A stretch of 64,000 nucleotides of DNA from Eurosta solidaginis (GCF_040869045.1 NC_090323.1:153966426-154030425); one strand, 5' to 3'. Positions 46,031-57,799 are shown, numbered from the stretch's first letter. Made by a program: numbers and translations. The notes: generated from the sequence alone by a model not told the origin.

Positions 46031-47360
46031 CAGGTTAGGTTAGGTTGGGTGGTCAGTTAAGGAACAGCTCTTTTAAAAACTTTTATGTTGGTCCGTTGCG
46101 TATTCGAATGGCTCAGTGACAACAATATAGCTACGAATAAGGCATGCATCGATCTTGGAAAGTCGGAAGTTCGAATAAGCCCTGAATAGCTGAGTATAAA
46201 GTTGGAGGATTCAATTCGTCGTCCTCCATACAGGTAACACACCTGGGACTGTTCTGTATTAAAAACGTTCTGCATGGGTTCCTGTTGTCCACGCCTTATT
46301 AACATTTAAATTACAATGGATAGATGATCTTTTGTAGACACAAGTAGCTCCAACGGGCGTTGAAGTCCAAAACGGTCCAGGAAGACTTTGACTCACCTGT
46401 CAGGAAGCAGAGGGCAAGTGGCTAGCGGAATTCCAAAGTCTCCCCTGATAGACACGTTCATTTCGTCCGTTACTTCCCAGGCCCAGAAATCGGCCTGACA
46501 GTTGCTAGGTATATCTTTATGGCCTGGCATGCAAATAATTTTTCTCACAGAACACTCCACCCCCAATGGTCCCGTCCAGCTTGGATGCACCCGTGAACAA
46601 GTTCCCCAGATTCCCGTCTCACTTTAATTCCCCACTCTATTCATCCCTTGAGGGAAAATGAAATGAATAGTTGTCTCTGCTGCCAAGGATGAAGTCAAAG
46701 TCGGTCAGAATTCTGGAGTGCCCATAATTCGCATGCTTATGTCCCGCGTCACGAAGCCGGTCTACGGGCATTTTGCCCATGATGTCAACTGGGTTCAGAT
46801 TCAGCATTGCGTTAAGTGCCAGTGTAGATGTTGTACGAAGAGCTCCGCATATTCCAACAACTCCAATAGCTTCCGCTCTTTTTATTTTGGACCAAGTTTC
46901 TACTGCTTGATTACCATAATAGAGCCAATTTACTATCCTTGGAGAGAGCCCATAATATTTGCCAATTGCCCGTTGACAACAGTATAAGGCAATCCAAGCC
47001 CTGTCCTTCACAAAAAGCATCCAAGCCAGCATTGCCGTCAAGCATAGTCTCAAGGTTCATAACCCTGTTATACAGTAATAGCGATACTCTCACAATAGAG
47101 GGTAGTCTAAGTTCAGGAATCTTTTTCCTCCCTGTAAACAAAACGAGTACTGTTGGGAAACGTCCCAATGTGTATTCGGAAATTTATCCCAAACAAGAAT
47201 TGCCAGGCCATCGGCATAAGCCACCACTTGGCAGCCCCTACCATGAATGCCATGGGGCAGGTCGTTCATTGCCAATACCCAAAGCAGCGGAAAAGAACAA
47301 CCCTGTGGGTGGTGTCCCTACTCACCTTTCTCCTAGCCGTAAATTCTTGACGCAAACACG
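46031..47360 (-). pseudogene. LINE RT with RNase H domain (I/LOA/R1-like), disrupted
   Basis: On minus, the frame near 47275-47090 has QVVAYADGLAILVWDKF, the RT catalytic block with YADG in place of YADD. Next comes the thumb region (IVNWLYYGNQAVETWSK, then ICGALRTTSTLALNAML; 47053-46637). A third frame (46590-46393) has CMPGHKDIPSNCQADFWAW, the RNase H C-terminal signature. The tail frame is 46305-46057. The 3' end (46031) carries aggttaggttaggtt, i.e. AACCTAACCT on minus, a common LINE tail in flies. Possession of RNase H places it near the I/LOA/R1 group. It has several frameshifts and no 5' half. Confidence 0.8.
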
Positions 47361-47559
47361 TTAAGGTTAATGCATTTAAAAATTTCATTAACACATCGGA
47401 CATGATCTCACTAAGCAAAGCAGTCCCTCCAAAATTCCCCTGGTTAATTTCGCAATGAATTATACACCATGTATTTCCCTTCGATTTTGTAAGTAAGTAG
47501 GTATATATGTAAGTTTCATATGGTTAGAATAGGATGGATGATTCCGTCCTAGACGCCAT

Positions 47560-47706
47560 GACAAGTCCTTCAACGCAAAGATCATGAAATACTAACTTAT
47601 CACAATTAACCTGATGCCGTGGGCTCCATACGACTGAAGCATATTCCAAAATAGGTCTTAGTAACGAGGTGAAAAGGGTTTTGCTTGAGTTTGAGTTTTC
47701 ACTGCT
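47560..47706 (-). pseudogene. Short LINE RT fragment (thumb region)
   Basis: One minus-strand frame reads TLFTSLLRPILEYASVVWS followed by PRHQVN, the conserved block after the RT palm in many LINEs. It differs in type from the 46-47 kb LINE and its ends are not defined. The bases to its right up to 48062 show nothing recognisable. Confidence 0.6.
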
Positions 47707-48064
47707 AGTGAGCTAGCTCGGTCATGTGGCTGCCGTGGTATCTGATCTCAAAATCTCCGTCTGTATAATATCGGTAAGCTATTTATATTTTACTAGCCCT
47801 CTCTACTATTATGGGAAACTGAAATTTTCCCAGGACCTGTATACTGTAATATACCCAAATCTTAGTTGTCCAAATTGTACTCTGATAAACTTACTCCTTT
47901 CTAAATTTCACTCTGAGTAAATTTTTGTGTATTGTTCAATGTTCGTTAGAATAACTAAATAATAAACCTTTATGTTTATTCCTCACCGTTATTAGAAAAG
48001 AGATCGATGGATACGCCGAATGCTAACACTAGCATATTTTCCGTTAAACCCATCATCATCACTA

Positions 48065-48340
48065 CTTACTTACTTAATTGGCGCTTAACCGTTTAAACGG
48101 CTATGGCCGTCCATCAACGCGCGCCGATCGCTCCTTCTCTCTGCCAACCGGCGCCAATTGGTCACACCAAGGGAATTTAAATCGTTTTCCACCTGGTCCA
48201 CTTCCTAGGCCACTCTGACATTATCTGGCCACTCTGACATCATCAAAACTAGTTGGCGCTAAATCTTCTAAGACATCTCATCTTCTCTCGACACCGCCCA
48301 TGATTGCGAGCCATACCTCAGGACCGATATGATGAGCGAC
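48065..48340 (-). mobile_element. RTE-like LINE 3' fragment
   Basis: ttacttacttaattggcgc, cttctctctgccaaccggcg and ccaattggtcacaccaaggg match the LINE end at 684-790 with the same TAAG tail. It includes a small duplication (ggccactctgacat twice at about 48211-48240). Confidence 0.82.
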
Positions 48341-48989
48341 TTGACTTACTGCGTTAAGTTCTGCCTGTCCTTGCTTGAAATGAGGACGTGTCATCAATGT
48401 GCATAGATTTAAGGAGATAAACGAAATGTTTTTTTTTTTTGTAACTCTAAAATCTCCTCTGATCTGTTTGTAAATCCGATAGATGAAATGTAATGTAAAC
48501 ATGATGCAAAAAAATATCAAATTTCAGGTCTTTGTCTACCACCGCCTCCCCACGCCAATTGCATCAATTGTATTCCCTTTGAACCTTTGCAATGGCAATA
48601 TCTTAGCTTCGGATGCGCACGTTTTCAACAGTTTTTTACAGACAAAAATTTTTTTTCACCGCTAAACATCCAAAAAGGGTGGAATTCGGAATGTCTTAAC
48701 TGCAGCCACAACACCCGCAAACCCCTCTTACCTTGCATTCAAGCGCCAAACATGTAGTGTAAAATTTTCGTAGAACGTTTTCCCCAACAGTATCTTTGTT
48801 GGATTATTAAGTTGTTAAGTTTCAAGGCTGTTAAGCTGCATCATCCATTGTTTGGTGCATTCATAATCGATGAAGAAGAGGAAGAAGAAAAAAAATTACA
48901 AAAACTAAAACACCAAAATCGTACACGAAAAACCCCCGGAAAAAAATTTTAAGACAAAGGAAAGAACGCTCACAGCAAAGACAATCTAC

Positions 48990-49327
48990 TAAATCCCAGC
49001 TTATGTGCAAGAGAATGGCGTGGCGCCGACGTCACTAGTTGTGCCACCAACCGCTAATTCATCGTTGCCGCCGCAGATATCACCAGAAACACCAACACCG
49101 CCTCCACCGCAATTGCGACAAAAAAGCAATTTCTTTTGTTGCTGTTATCATTGTTGTTATGTTTATGTAAAGGATCTGCATCGCCAAACCCCTTTTAGGT
49201 AGATCTCTCCAAAATTATATGCACAACAGCAACCGCATAAATAACAGTAACAAAATATGCAAACGACTTTGCAGTAGGAAACTGCTACGGCTGCGCTGCA
49301 CAATGGGCCAGTCGACGCTTTTGAAAG
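48990..49327 (+). other. Candidate host exon(s), unassigned
   Basis: This stretch differs from the TE debris around it: balanced base composition, a purine-rich leader and two frames with biased amino-acid content. The first (about 48993-49199) has no ATG but is open after an acceptor-like cccag; it encodes a proline-rich segment (SPETPTPPPPQLRQKS) and a cysteine cluster (NFFCCCYHCCYVYV) resembling palmitoylated cysteine strings. The second starts with ATG at 49219, is Asn/Arg/Cys-rich (CKRLCSRKLLRLRCTMGQ) and ends at AAAG|GTAAAA (49327), a plausible splice donor. I do not recognise the gene; both could be chance. Confidence 0.3.
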
Positions 49328-49515
49328 GTAAAAAAGAGACTGTCATATTTATTTATTTATTTTATTTATTTATTTATTTATTTGTAGTCATACATGACGA
49401 GAGTGAACTTACAGTCTAATGACAAAACTTTGGATTTTTTGTTTGTTTTTGCTTAGTATAAATAATAAATGTTAAGTGATCAATATAAATATTACACGAT
49501 TATACAATCACAACA

Positions 49516-50711
49516 TTAATCAAAACTTACATCTAGTGAAGCTACAAATTTGGCTTTAGAGCTAAATAAATCAGAGGTAAAAGAACCCGATGGAGTGCTA
49601 AGTTCCCTTAAAGGTCTATAGATAGGTGCATTGCTAGCATAAGTACTTCTGACTTGTTTTAAGGAAAAAAAGATCGTTATTCCTAAGACAACGCTGCGGG
49701 ACATGGAAAAATATACGATCAAGTAAACGTAAAGTAAAAGAGGGCAATCTATTATACCATTTATAATGTCGAACACTGTAGAGAGGGAGAGAATAGTTCT
49801 TCTGGAGTTTAACGATTTCAGGTTGATTAATTTGCATCTGGCAATATATGGTGGAAGTGGGTCTATACAATTTGATGAGCGTAGAGCATAGTGCAAAAAC
49901 ACGTTCTGAACACGTTCAAGCCGTTTGATATGACAATCAAAATAGGGTCTCCAAATGAAGACCGCATATTCAAGTTTGGAGCGGACAAGTGACGTGTATA
50001 AGAGCTTAAGCGTATACGGATCCCTAAATTCCGAACTAAACCGACGAATGAAAGCAAGCATAGCATACGATTTTGCTATAGTGCTGTTCATATGGCTCAA
50101 GAATGAAAACTTAGCATCGAAAATAACACCCAGGTCGGATATTTCATTCAGGGTGGATAGATTAGAGTTGCCAATGGAATAGGAGGTGGGAATAGAGGAA
50201 CGAGACTTCGCAAACGACACATGGAAACATTTACTAACATTAGAAGAAGTAGATTTTTTTCACACCATTAAACAACGTTGTTTAAACAATTCTGAATTCT
50301 AGATGAATCAGACAGAGGACCAACAGAGGAATAAATTTTAAGATCGTCAGCGTATAGCAGAAAATTTGAGAAGGTAAAACACTCACAAATATCATTAATA
50401 AAAATGATAAAGAGTAGGGGTCCTAGAATGCTACCTTGAGGCACACCAGAGGAGGCAATAAAGTCATAAGATGATAAATTGTTAACAACTACAATGCAGT
50501 GCCGAGAAGAAAGGTACGATTTTATCCAAGATAGAAAAGTAGAGTGAAAATCCAGGTGCGCCAACTTTTCAACTGAAAGTGTGTGACTCACATTATCAGA
50601 GGCCTTGGAAAAGTCAGTATAAATAGTGTCAATTTGCAGGTGATCATTGAAAGGAGATGTACAAAATTCAGAAAACACGGCAAGGTTGGTAACTGCGGAT
50701 CGACCAGACAT
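49516..50711 (-). pseudogene. LINE reverse transcriptase, palm to C-terminus
   Basis: Frame 50711-50268 has MSGRSAVTNLAVFSE, TIYTDFSKASDNVSH, SGVPQGSILGPLLFIIFIND and the catalytic LLYADDLKIYSS, all standard LINE RT blocks. It continues in another frame (50220-49516) with DLGVIFDAKFSFLSHM, YTSLVRSKLEYAVFIW and RLERVQNVFLHYA, the thumb/connection. The join near 50225-50268 is a frameshift. No RNase H is seen. The clade is not assigned (CR1/Jockey-like). Confidence 0.88.
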
Positions 50712-50749
50712 GAAGCCTGAGTTAACTATGAACTGGCTGAGGCGCGGCG

Positions 50750-51290
50750 ATATTTACAAAAGGGCGAATCTTAACATTCACTGACAAGATACATGGATTT
50801 AAAACTTTATCGTACAAACCCTCAGATACACCTAATTTAAAGTTGATTTTCCGCAGATCTGAGACCTGGGTATCCTTTTTTACCAAACAGAAGCAAACCA
50901 GGTATTTTTTTTATCAATACTAGCTTGTGTGGACACGTACGATAAGATGTCGGCAGTAGTAACATTAGAAGAAAACGATGATAAGTGTAGCCATTTTATT
51001 CTAGAAACTACACTAAGCTCACTACTGGTATTAGAGCCGATGAATAGGGGTGAGCTAAGTTTCATACGTGAAGTCTTAGAAGCAGTATTCAAATCAGGCA
51101 TGCCACCTTTATTTGATGATTCCAAATCAGATCGCACAGGTGAAACAGCAGGCTGTAGGTTATGCTGAGTGGCAGTAATACTGGCATAACTTTTTTTGGC
51201 TTGTTTATTATTATTTACACTGTCAGCAAGTGCAGCAGTAGGAGAGCAAGTATCACTATTTAACGATATTAGACGTGTTTTTCTTACATT
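50750..51290 (-). pseudogene. LINE gag-like ORF1 fragment
   Basis: Read on minus: TRLISLNSDTCSPTAALAD, KQAKKSYASITATQHNL and SRIKWLHLSSFSSNVTTAD, then, after a frame change near 50900, DLRKINFKLGVSEGLYDKVL and PCILSVNVKIRPF. The last segment is the C-terminal part of gag-like ORF1 proteins that accompany insect LINE RTs. ORF1 then passes straight into RT at about 50745. Confidence 0.65.
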
Positions 51291-51782
51291 ACATTATACA
51301 TCTACATTTGCGGGTAAAAAAAACGCTTATCATCACTTAGATAATAAGCGTCCATGTAGCGGCAATTATTGAAGAGTCGCGGCAGCAGTTAAATAACTCG
51401 CTACAAAACGGGTTGTGCTTAATAGCGGAAACACCCACCTCTGTTGGCAATAGTGTGTAACTTATAGCTAAATTGTGAACACACACACTTTTCGGTCATA
51501 GAAGTGGATAATAGTGTAGGGATAAAATGGAGAGACAAATTTCAGTTGCAACTGAGTATAGTTCATACTAAAATTTAGCATTACTAATTTTCTGCGCAAC
51601 AATTTCATAAGTGTTGATAAAGGAATGCACTTGGCAGTCCATATACATGTAAAGAAAAACACATCTATTATTTTATTTTAAGCCGTTCAACTGCTCATTA
51701 GATTGAAAATTAATACATTGAAAAGGGAAAATGCTGAAAATAAACTTGCATCTAAACATACGCAGTACATCCTTAGAATAAC

Positions 51783-51942
51783 TTAGAAATTAGCGTCTCC
51801 TGTACCATAGAGCTTGCTCCGTTGCTGCTCGTTTGGGATTTGTTTTTCGGGAGCATCGTCGTGGCTGTGGTTGATATCCAAATGTGGAAGAGCTGTTTTA
51901 TTCGAGTGTGGAGTTGCTTTACAATCGGATGTCATGATTAGT
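51783..51942 (-). other. Short hydrophilic frame, possible host 3' exon
   Basis: A minus-strand ATG at about 51942 begins 49-50 codons (MTSDCKATPHSNKTALPH then LDINHSHDDAPEKQ) ending GTGDANF and TAA. It is hydrophilic and His/Asp-rich. The surrounding 51291-52100 carries no recognised repeat. I do not recognise it, and its short length makes chance quite possible. Confidence 0.22.
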
Positions 51943-52100
51943 GATATAACTTTTAGAAAAAGTATCAATACTGGCACTCATATGAAATACCCGGATCAAA
52001 GTACCGATGCTAGTACTCATACTCAGTAAAAGGTATCGGGTATACTCGATCCATTTTTTTTTTTTTAAATGAGATTGTATGTTTTGAATTTAATAGGAAA

Positions 52101-54058
52101 GAAGTAAGGAAGGTTAAGTTCGGGTGTAACCGAACATTAATTACATACTCAGTTGAGAGTTATGGTGACAACATAAGGGAAAATAACCATTTAGGAAAAT
52201 GAACCGAGGGTAACCCTGGAATGTGTTTGTATGAAATGTGTATCAAATGAAAGGCATTAAAGAGTATTTTATGAGAGAGTGGGCCATAGTTCTATAGGTG
52301 GACCCCATTTAGGGATATCGCCATAAAGGTGCATCAGGGTTGACTCTAGAATTTGTTTGTACGATATGGGTATCAAATGAAAGGTGTTAATGAGTATTTT
52401 AAAAGGGAATAATCCTTAGTTCCATAGGTGGACGCCGTTTCGAGATATCTCCATAAAGGTGGACCAGGGGTGACCCTAGAATTTGTTTGTACAATATGGG
52501 TATCTAAAGAAAGGTGTTAATGGGTATTTTAAAAGGGAGTGATCCTTAGTTCCATAGGTGGACGCCGCTTCGAGATATCGCCATAAAGGTGGACCAGGGG
52601 TGACCCTAGAATTTGTTTGTACGATATGGATATCAAATTAAAGGTATTAATGAGGGTTTTAAAAGGGAGTGGTGGTAGTTGTATAGGTGGTCGCCTTTTC
52701 GAAATATCGGCATAAAGGTGTACCAGGGGTGACTCTAGAATGCGTTTGTACAATATGGGTATCAAACGAAAGGTGTTAATGAGTATTTTAAAAGGGAGTG
52801 AGCCTTAGTTCTATAGGTGGACGCCTTTTCGAGGTATCGCAATAAAGGTGAACCAGGGGTGACTCTAGACTTTGTTTGTACGATATGGGTATCAAATGAA
52901 AGGTGTTGAAGAGTATTTTTAAAAGGGAGTGGGCCGTCGCTCTATAGGTGGTCGCCTTTTAGAGATATCGATATAAAGGTGGACCAGGGGTGACTCTAGA
53001 ATATATTTGTACGATATGGGTATCAAATGAAAGGTGTTAATGAGTATTTTAAAAGGTCTTGGTGCTTAGTTCTATAGGTGGACGCCTTTTCGAGATATCG
53101 CCATAAAGGAGGACCAAGGATGACTCTATAATGTGTTTGTACGATATTGGTATCAAATTAAAGGTATTAATGAGAGTTTTAAAAGGGAGTGGTGGTAGTC
53201 ATATATGTGAAGGCGTTTTCCAGATATCGACCAAAATGTGGACCAGGGTGACCCAGAACATCATCTGTTGGATACCGCTAATTTATTTATATATGTAATA
53301 CCTGCCAAATTTTCAAAGGTTTTTTATTTCGCCCATTTTGAAATTTTCTTTTATTTTTGTATTTTGTTGCACCATATCATTACTGGAGTTGAATGTTGAC
53401 ATAATTTACCTATATACTGTAAAGATATTAAATTTTTTGTTAAAATTTTACTTTAAAAAAAATTTTTTTTAAAGTGGGCGTGGTCCTTCTCCGATTTTGC
53501 TAATTTTTATTAAGCGTACATACAGTTATAGGAGTAACGTTCCTGCCAAATTTCATCATGATATCTTTAACGACTGCCAAATTACAGCTTGCAAAATTTT
53601 AAATTACCTTCTTTTAAAAGTGGGCGGGCTCACGCCCGTTGTCCAAAATTTTACTAATTTTCTATTCTGCGTCATAAGTTCAACTCATCTACGAAGTTTC
53701 ATCGCTTTATCTGTCCTTGGTAATGAATTATCGTACTTTTTCGGTTTTTCGAAATTTTCGATATCGAAAAAGTGGGCGTGGTTATAGTCCGATATCGTTC
53801 ATTTTAAATAGCGATCTGAGATGAGTGCTCAGGAACCTACACACCAAGTTTCATCAAGATACCTCAAAATTTACTCAAGTTATTGTGTTAACGTACGGAC
53901 AGACGGACGGACGGACATGGCTCAATCAAACTTTTTTTCGATCCAGATGATTTTGATATATGGCAGTCTATATCTATCTCGATTCCTATATACCTGTACA
54001 ACCAACCGTTATCCAATCAAACTTAATATACTCTGTGAGCTCTGCTCAACTGAGTATA
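52101..54058 (-). mobile_element. HINE E8
   Basis: Hairpin end aagtaaggaaggttaagttc at left, TATACTCAGTTGAGCAGAG end at right (54058 on minus). It holds about seven satellite monomers (52220-53265), then an internal deletion relative to E1: the block corresponding to about 21480-22020 is absent (tcgcccattttgaaattttc joins directly). (GGAC)n at 53902-53922. Confidence 0.9.
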
Positions 54059-54059
54059 A

Positions 54060-54215
54060 CAAGTAAGGAAGTTTAAGCCTAGACGATACCGAACATTATA
54101 TATCCATTTGTGTATTCTTACATGTATTTTAAGGATACATTTAAGGAGAAACGTCACGAACATTAAATGATTTAAAAGATTTTTGATCGACTTATGGCGT
54201 CTAAAAATGTTCACT
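54060..54215 (-). mobile_element. HINE E9, short remnant in tandem with E8
   Basis: caagtaaggaagtttaagcc begins one base after E8 ends, in the same orientation. The hairpin is decayed (gacgataccgaacatt), and only the outer ~60 bp and a later block (tcgacttatggcgtctaaaa) survive. It ends where a SINE-like fragment begins. Confidence 0.65.
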
Positions 54216-54217
54216 TA

Positions 54218-54376
54218 ATTTTTCTAAACGGGGTCGCGCCTCGGCAGTGATTTGGCAAGCACTCCCAATGAAAAGCGTCCCAGTGATGATTCCTCTGCGT
54301 TGCAGATGGCGTTCGGAATCGCCATAAAATATGGAGCACGACGCAAATTGGTCTAACTCTCATCGGAGGTAAATCG
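54218..54376 (+). repeat. SINE-like repeat fragment
   Basis: Shares gatttggcaagcactccc, tctgcgttgcagatggcgt, ggagcacgacgcaaattgg and tcatcggaggtaaatcgcg with 43735-44038. It is shortened in the middle. Confidence 0.7.
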
Positions 54377-54442
54377 CGTCAACTATTAACTAAATAGTCC
54401 TTTAAATAGAACTTATGTACTTTGCACTGCCATATCTCTACT

Positions 54443-55138
54443 GGTTGTTGTTGTTGTAACAGTGCTTCGGCCCATCCACTTCGCTTCGGTGCGACCACTC
54501 ACAAATTGTCAGCAATATCCTCCAACGGGAGTCCAAGGAAACCTGCAGTTTCAAGAGGGGTGGACCACAGAGAAAGGGGTGTCACAGTCGATTGTTCCAT
54601 GTGGGGACACATCGCAAGCAGGGCATACATTTTGTATGTCGAGTTGATTCTGGATAGGTAAGAGTTAAACCTGTTACAGTATGCAGATCGAAGTTGAGCT
54701 AGAGTGACGCGCGTTCCTAGGGAGATTGCTCTCCTCCTAAGCGAGTGCAGGGTATTTAACTTTAAGAACGGGTTTCGCCGGGCAATTCCTTGCATAGAGG
54801 TCCGGCGCCTTTTCGTGGATATCACTAAGGTCGGTGGCAATGCCAAGTTTCGCGAGGGGAGAAAACTGGAGTAATCAGCGAGATAGTTGTTTATTTAATT
54901 ACATAGGTAGGTGGGCCGGGACCTGTAGCCATTATCGCGCAGTCATCGGCTTAGGAAATAATGGTAACTCCTTCTGGGGGCGAATGGAGTTTCCTAAATT
55001 GCATCGATATCTGCCGACCAGACACATAATTTGCGGTCCACCTTTTGAGACTAGGAGGAAGAGGGGACCCTTACAAGTCTTGCAGCAACGTGCCGTGGTT
55101 GACTGTATCACAAGCTTTTGATAAGTCCATCTGTACTG
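54443..55138 (-). pseudogene. Jockey-clade LINE 3' half, disrupted
   Basis: On minus the RT palm can be read in pieces: LSKACDTVNHGTLLQDL near 55120, a region with ADDCAIMATGPGPP near 54910, where the Tyr before ADD is replaced by a stop, and a C-terminal frame (54846-54499) with TLAQLRSAYCNRFNSYLSRI and TPLSLWSTPLETAGFLGLP, a strong Jockey C-terminal signature. The 3' tail is (CAA)n-like (ggttgttgttgttg at 54443-54457). A deletion removed the RT segment between GTLLQDL and the ADD site. Confidence 0.82.
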
Positions 55139-55299
55139 GTAGTATTGTTACGTAGCATATATATATTGGAAATTTCGGTAAGATTAAAGCTGTGAGCCCC
55201 ATTTCTAAAAGTAGCCATAGTCCTCATCCGCTTTTGATTGGATCTCCATATATATAATGCTAAGGATCATATTTCTGCCATATTGCAAAGTGATATCAC

Positions 55300-55815
55300 G
55301 GGTTTTGATTAACGATTTGCAAAACTTTTAAATTTTCGTCTGCCTAATGTGGGCGGCGCCACGTTAATTTTACAAAATTTTAATAAACTTTTTTTTAGCC
55401 ACTCATCAGGTTTCGCTATTTGAGCAGTATTTGTTAAAGTATTGTTCCTTTTCCGCATTTTTGAAAGCAGGGGTGGGTATAATGTGATTTCGACCATTTT
55501 CAGTACCATCGTCTACGATGCTGTAAAAGCTGCTACCTCCACCAAAATTCCACAGTAGAACGAAAAAGCTCTATTGCATGACAACTTAAAATATATTGAA
55601 ATTTTATGGAGTTAGCAGCTTTAAACAATCTCATTGGAGTTAGTGTTTCTGAAGATAAACACATACTTTTCTTTTACCACCATATGTAGAAATCGTCTCC
55701 TACTCCACCATTATCAAAAAGTCGGTTAAGTTAAATGCAGAGCTTTTACCGCATCATTGACGATCTCAATTTATGCTCAAGTTATGGTGTTAATGGACTG
55801 AACTTTGCTTATCTT
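55300..55815 (-). repeat. Highly diverged HINE-related remnant
   Basis: gatttgcaaaacttttaaat, gtgggcggcgccacg and, at 55780, tgctcaagttatggtgttaa correspond to E1 blocks near 22275-22330 and 22560-22585. The order is kept, but identity is low and ends are missing. The 55139-55299 interval shows nothing recognised. Confidence 0.5.
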
Positions 55816-55977
55816 AAACATGTAGACCATCGCCACTTGGTAAAGTATCGGAGATGTTGATAGAAAGTACGAAAGTTAAAATGACGGTGTTACCGGTAAA
55901 ACTTAAATAAATTAACATATGCACTTTTATTAAGAATATCAGCACTGACCGATTTGGGCTACTGACCGATTTTGGCT

Positions 55978-56138
55978 ACTAACCAATTTTCATGTCGTAA
56001 AAAAGGTACGAAAAATACTTTAAATTTGCATCAGTTTGTTAAATGGGCATCTCAAGGTTGATAATTACAAAACTGAAGAAGATGGTGTAGATGTGAGGTA
56101 TTTTTCGTACCTTTTTTACGATGTGAAAATTGATTAGT
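55978..56138. repeat. Foldback (inverted-repeat) element
   Basis: Two arms of ~43 bp (55978-56020 and 56096-56138) are reverse complements with about four mismatches; each arm contains cgtaaaaaaggtacgaaaaa or its complement. A 75-bp spacer separates them. Just upstream is an imperfect direct repeat (gaccgatttgggctact, gaccgattttggctact). It is probably a MITE, but no target duplication could be fixed. Confidence 0.78.
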
Positions 56139-56539
56139 AAAAGATGGCTGTATATTCAAGCTTTAAACACATACAGCATTAAGAAACTAATTTTCCCCAT
56201 AACTATTTCCCAACAACCGCCTAGGTTTTTTGAAAAACTCTTTTAGTACTTCGTTTACAGAAAGTGGTATATCAATATGGATATTCAATGAAGCGAGTCC
56301 ATTCAAACGTTCTTGATTGATTGTACTCCGCAAGTATGATTTTAACCTTTGAGGGTAGATAATGTGCGTTCTGGTGTTGCTGTCGAAACTGGTAGAACGG
56401 CTAATATGCGCAATATCTTATTTACAAGCATTTGCATTCACCATCTGAAAAATAAGATAAATAAGAAACATAGCATACAAATTTGTAGGTAATCATCAAA
56501 ATTCTACCCACCTACCCCTGTCAACCTCACCTACCCGTG

Positions 56540-56795
56540 GCGAAACCTGTTTCATTAACAGCGGAGGCTCTGGCCACCCCGAACTCCTGATGGATCTAGG
56601 GGGTGGGATGGCGGTATGCCCTAGAAGCTTTCATGTGGTCATAAAAAATCGTTTCCTGAGATGGTCGGGCTGGTACCTTTATTTAGCTTGTTACCGGAAC
56701 GTACCGGATCTGCATCCGGAAAAGGACCATCAACATCGATAACACTCCCCAAGGCCTTCGGGGATTGTCCTTATCGCTACAACAACAACAGCAAC
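56540..56795 (+). repeat. LINE-type 3' end with (CAA)n tail
   Basis: GC-richer block (ggaggctctggccaccccga, gggggtgggatggcggta, ccaaggccttcggggattg) ending cgctacaacaacaacagc. The CAA tail is like that of the Jockey-type end at 54443. No protein is recognisable, so it is a 5'-truncated 3' UTR. The intervals 56139-56539 and 56796-57012 hold a duplicated gaaactgagaagcttgtgct near 56826 and nothing else recognised. Confidence 0.6.
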
Positions 56796-57012
56796 GTTTG
56801 GAATTGCACGCTAGAAGTAGCAGCTTGAAACTGAGAAGCTTGTGCTGAAACTGAGAAGCTTGTGCTGAAGTTTTGTCGTTTTCCCCTTCTGCTATCTCTT
56901 CAAAGGTATCGAATATTGCGGGCTGAAGTTCAATGAAAGTGGATACCGCTTCATGACATTGGCCCATCTTGGTGGGCAGATCCTTTGCAATTTCTTTCTT
57001 CGACTTTCTTTT

Positions 57013-57700
57013 TATACCCAGCTGTACTTGTACACAGCGTATTATAACCTTGATTGAATAACGGTTGTACAAGTATAAAAAATCGAGATAGATATAGACT
57101 TCCTTATATCCATATCGTCAGTATCGAAAAAAAATTTCATTGAGCCATGTCCTTCGGCCCTCCGTCCTTCCGTCCGTTCGTCTGTCCGTTAACACGATAA
57201 CTTGAATAAATATTGAAATTTGGCACATGAGCTTATCTGGACCAAGAAAAATTGGTATTGAAATTGAGCTAAATCGGATTATAACCACGCCCAATTTTAT
57301 ATATATAACATTTTGGAAAACAAAAACCTGATTATTTAGTAAATAGAATGTTGAAATTTGACGTGTGGACTGATATTGAAACTCTTGATAAAAATTTGAA
57401 AAACATTTTTTTAATGGGTGTGGTACCGCATACTTGTGATAAAATCAATTTTACAAATATTCGTAACAAAATTCGGCAGAGAGGTTGCCCTTACTATAAG
57501 GAATGCCTTTTTTATGACAAAACAATTTTCTATGTTTCGGGAGCCATAACTCGCAGAGAAATTAGTTCAGAATAGAACCATATGTATATGTATTATTGCG
57601 CAACCTGGTAACACTATTAAGCGCATAAAACAAACAACAACAGCATTTAAAGTGTACAGTGTAATTTTCGGTTACACCCGAACATAGGCTTCCTTACTTG
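57013..57700 (+). mobile_element. HINE E10, a distinct short subfamily
   Basis: Ends conform (TATACCCAGCTGTACTTG at left; GGTTACACCCGAACATAGG, then CTTACTTG at right) with (GTCC)n at about 57159-57190, but the interior differs from all other copies: ctgattatttagtaaata, aattcggcagagaggttgcc. No satellite monomers. Length 688 bp. Confidence 0.85.
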
Positions 57701-57799
57701 TTGTATAATCGAAATCTTTTTCTGGAGAACGTTTTGCCTTTTTGGCCATCGGTAAAAATCAAAATAAATGCACCCTGCCTACATCATGTTACAATCAAA

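Larger units (their letters stand above)
49350..51290 (-). mobile_element. LINE remnant with TAAA-type tail and large internal deletion
   Basis: On minus it runs from a gag-like segment (51290-50750) directly into the second half of RT (50711-49516), then a ~130-bp 3' UTR and a tail of (TAAA)n (tttatttatttattt on plus, about 49350-49382). The endonuclease and RT N-terminus are missing. Confidence 0.8.

Noticed and set aside
46031..46052. Interstitial telomere-like ggttaggttaggtt
   Set aside because: Higher Diptera lack TTAGG telomeres, and the motif sits at the 3' end of a LINE, where AACCTAACC tails are usual.
53821..54058. A small protein (MSAQEPTYQISSRYLKIY-like) that recurs in several places
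   Set aside because: It is a translation of the (GTCC)n-flanking part of each HINE; it varies by frameshift and appears only inside these repeats.
55300..55510. Independent short repeat family
   Set aside because: Block order matches E1, so it is better treated as a very old HINE relative.
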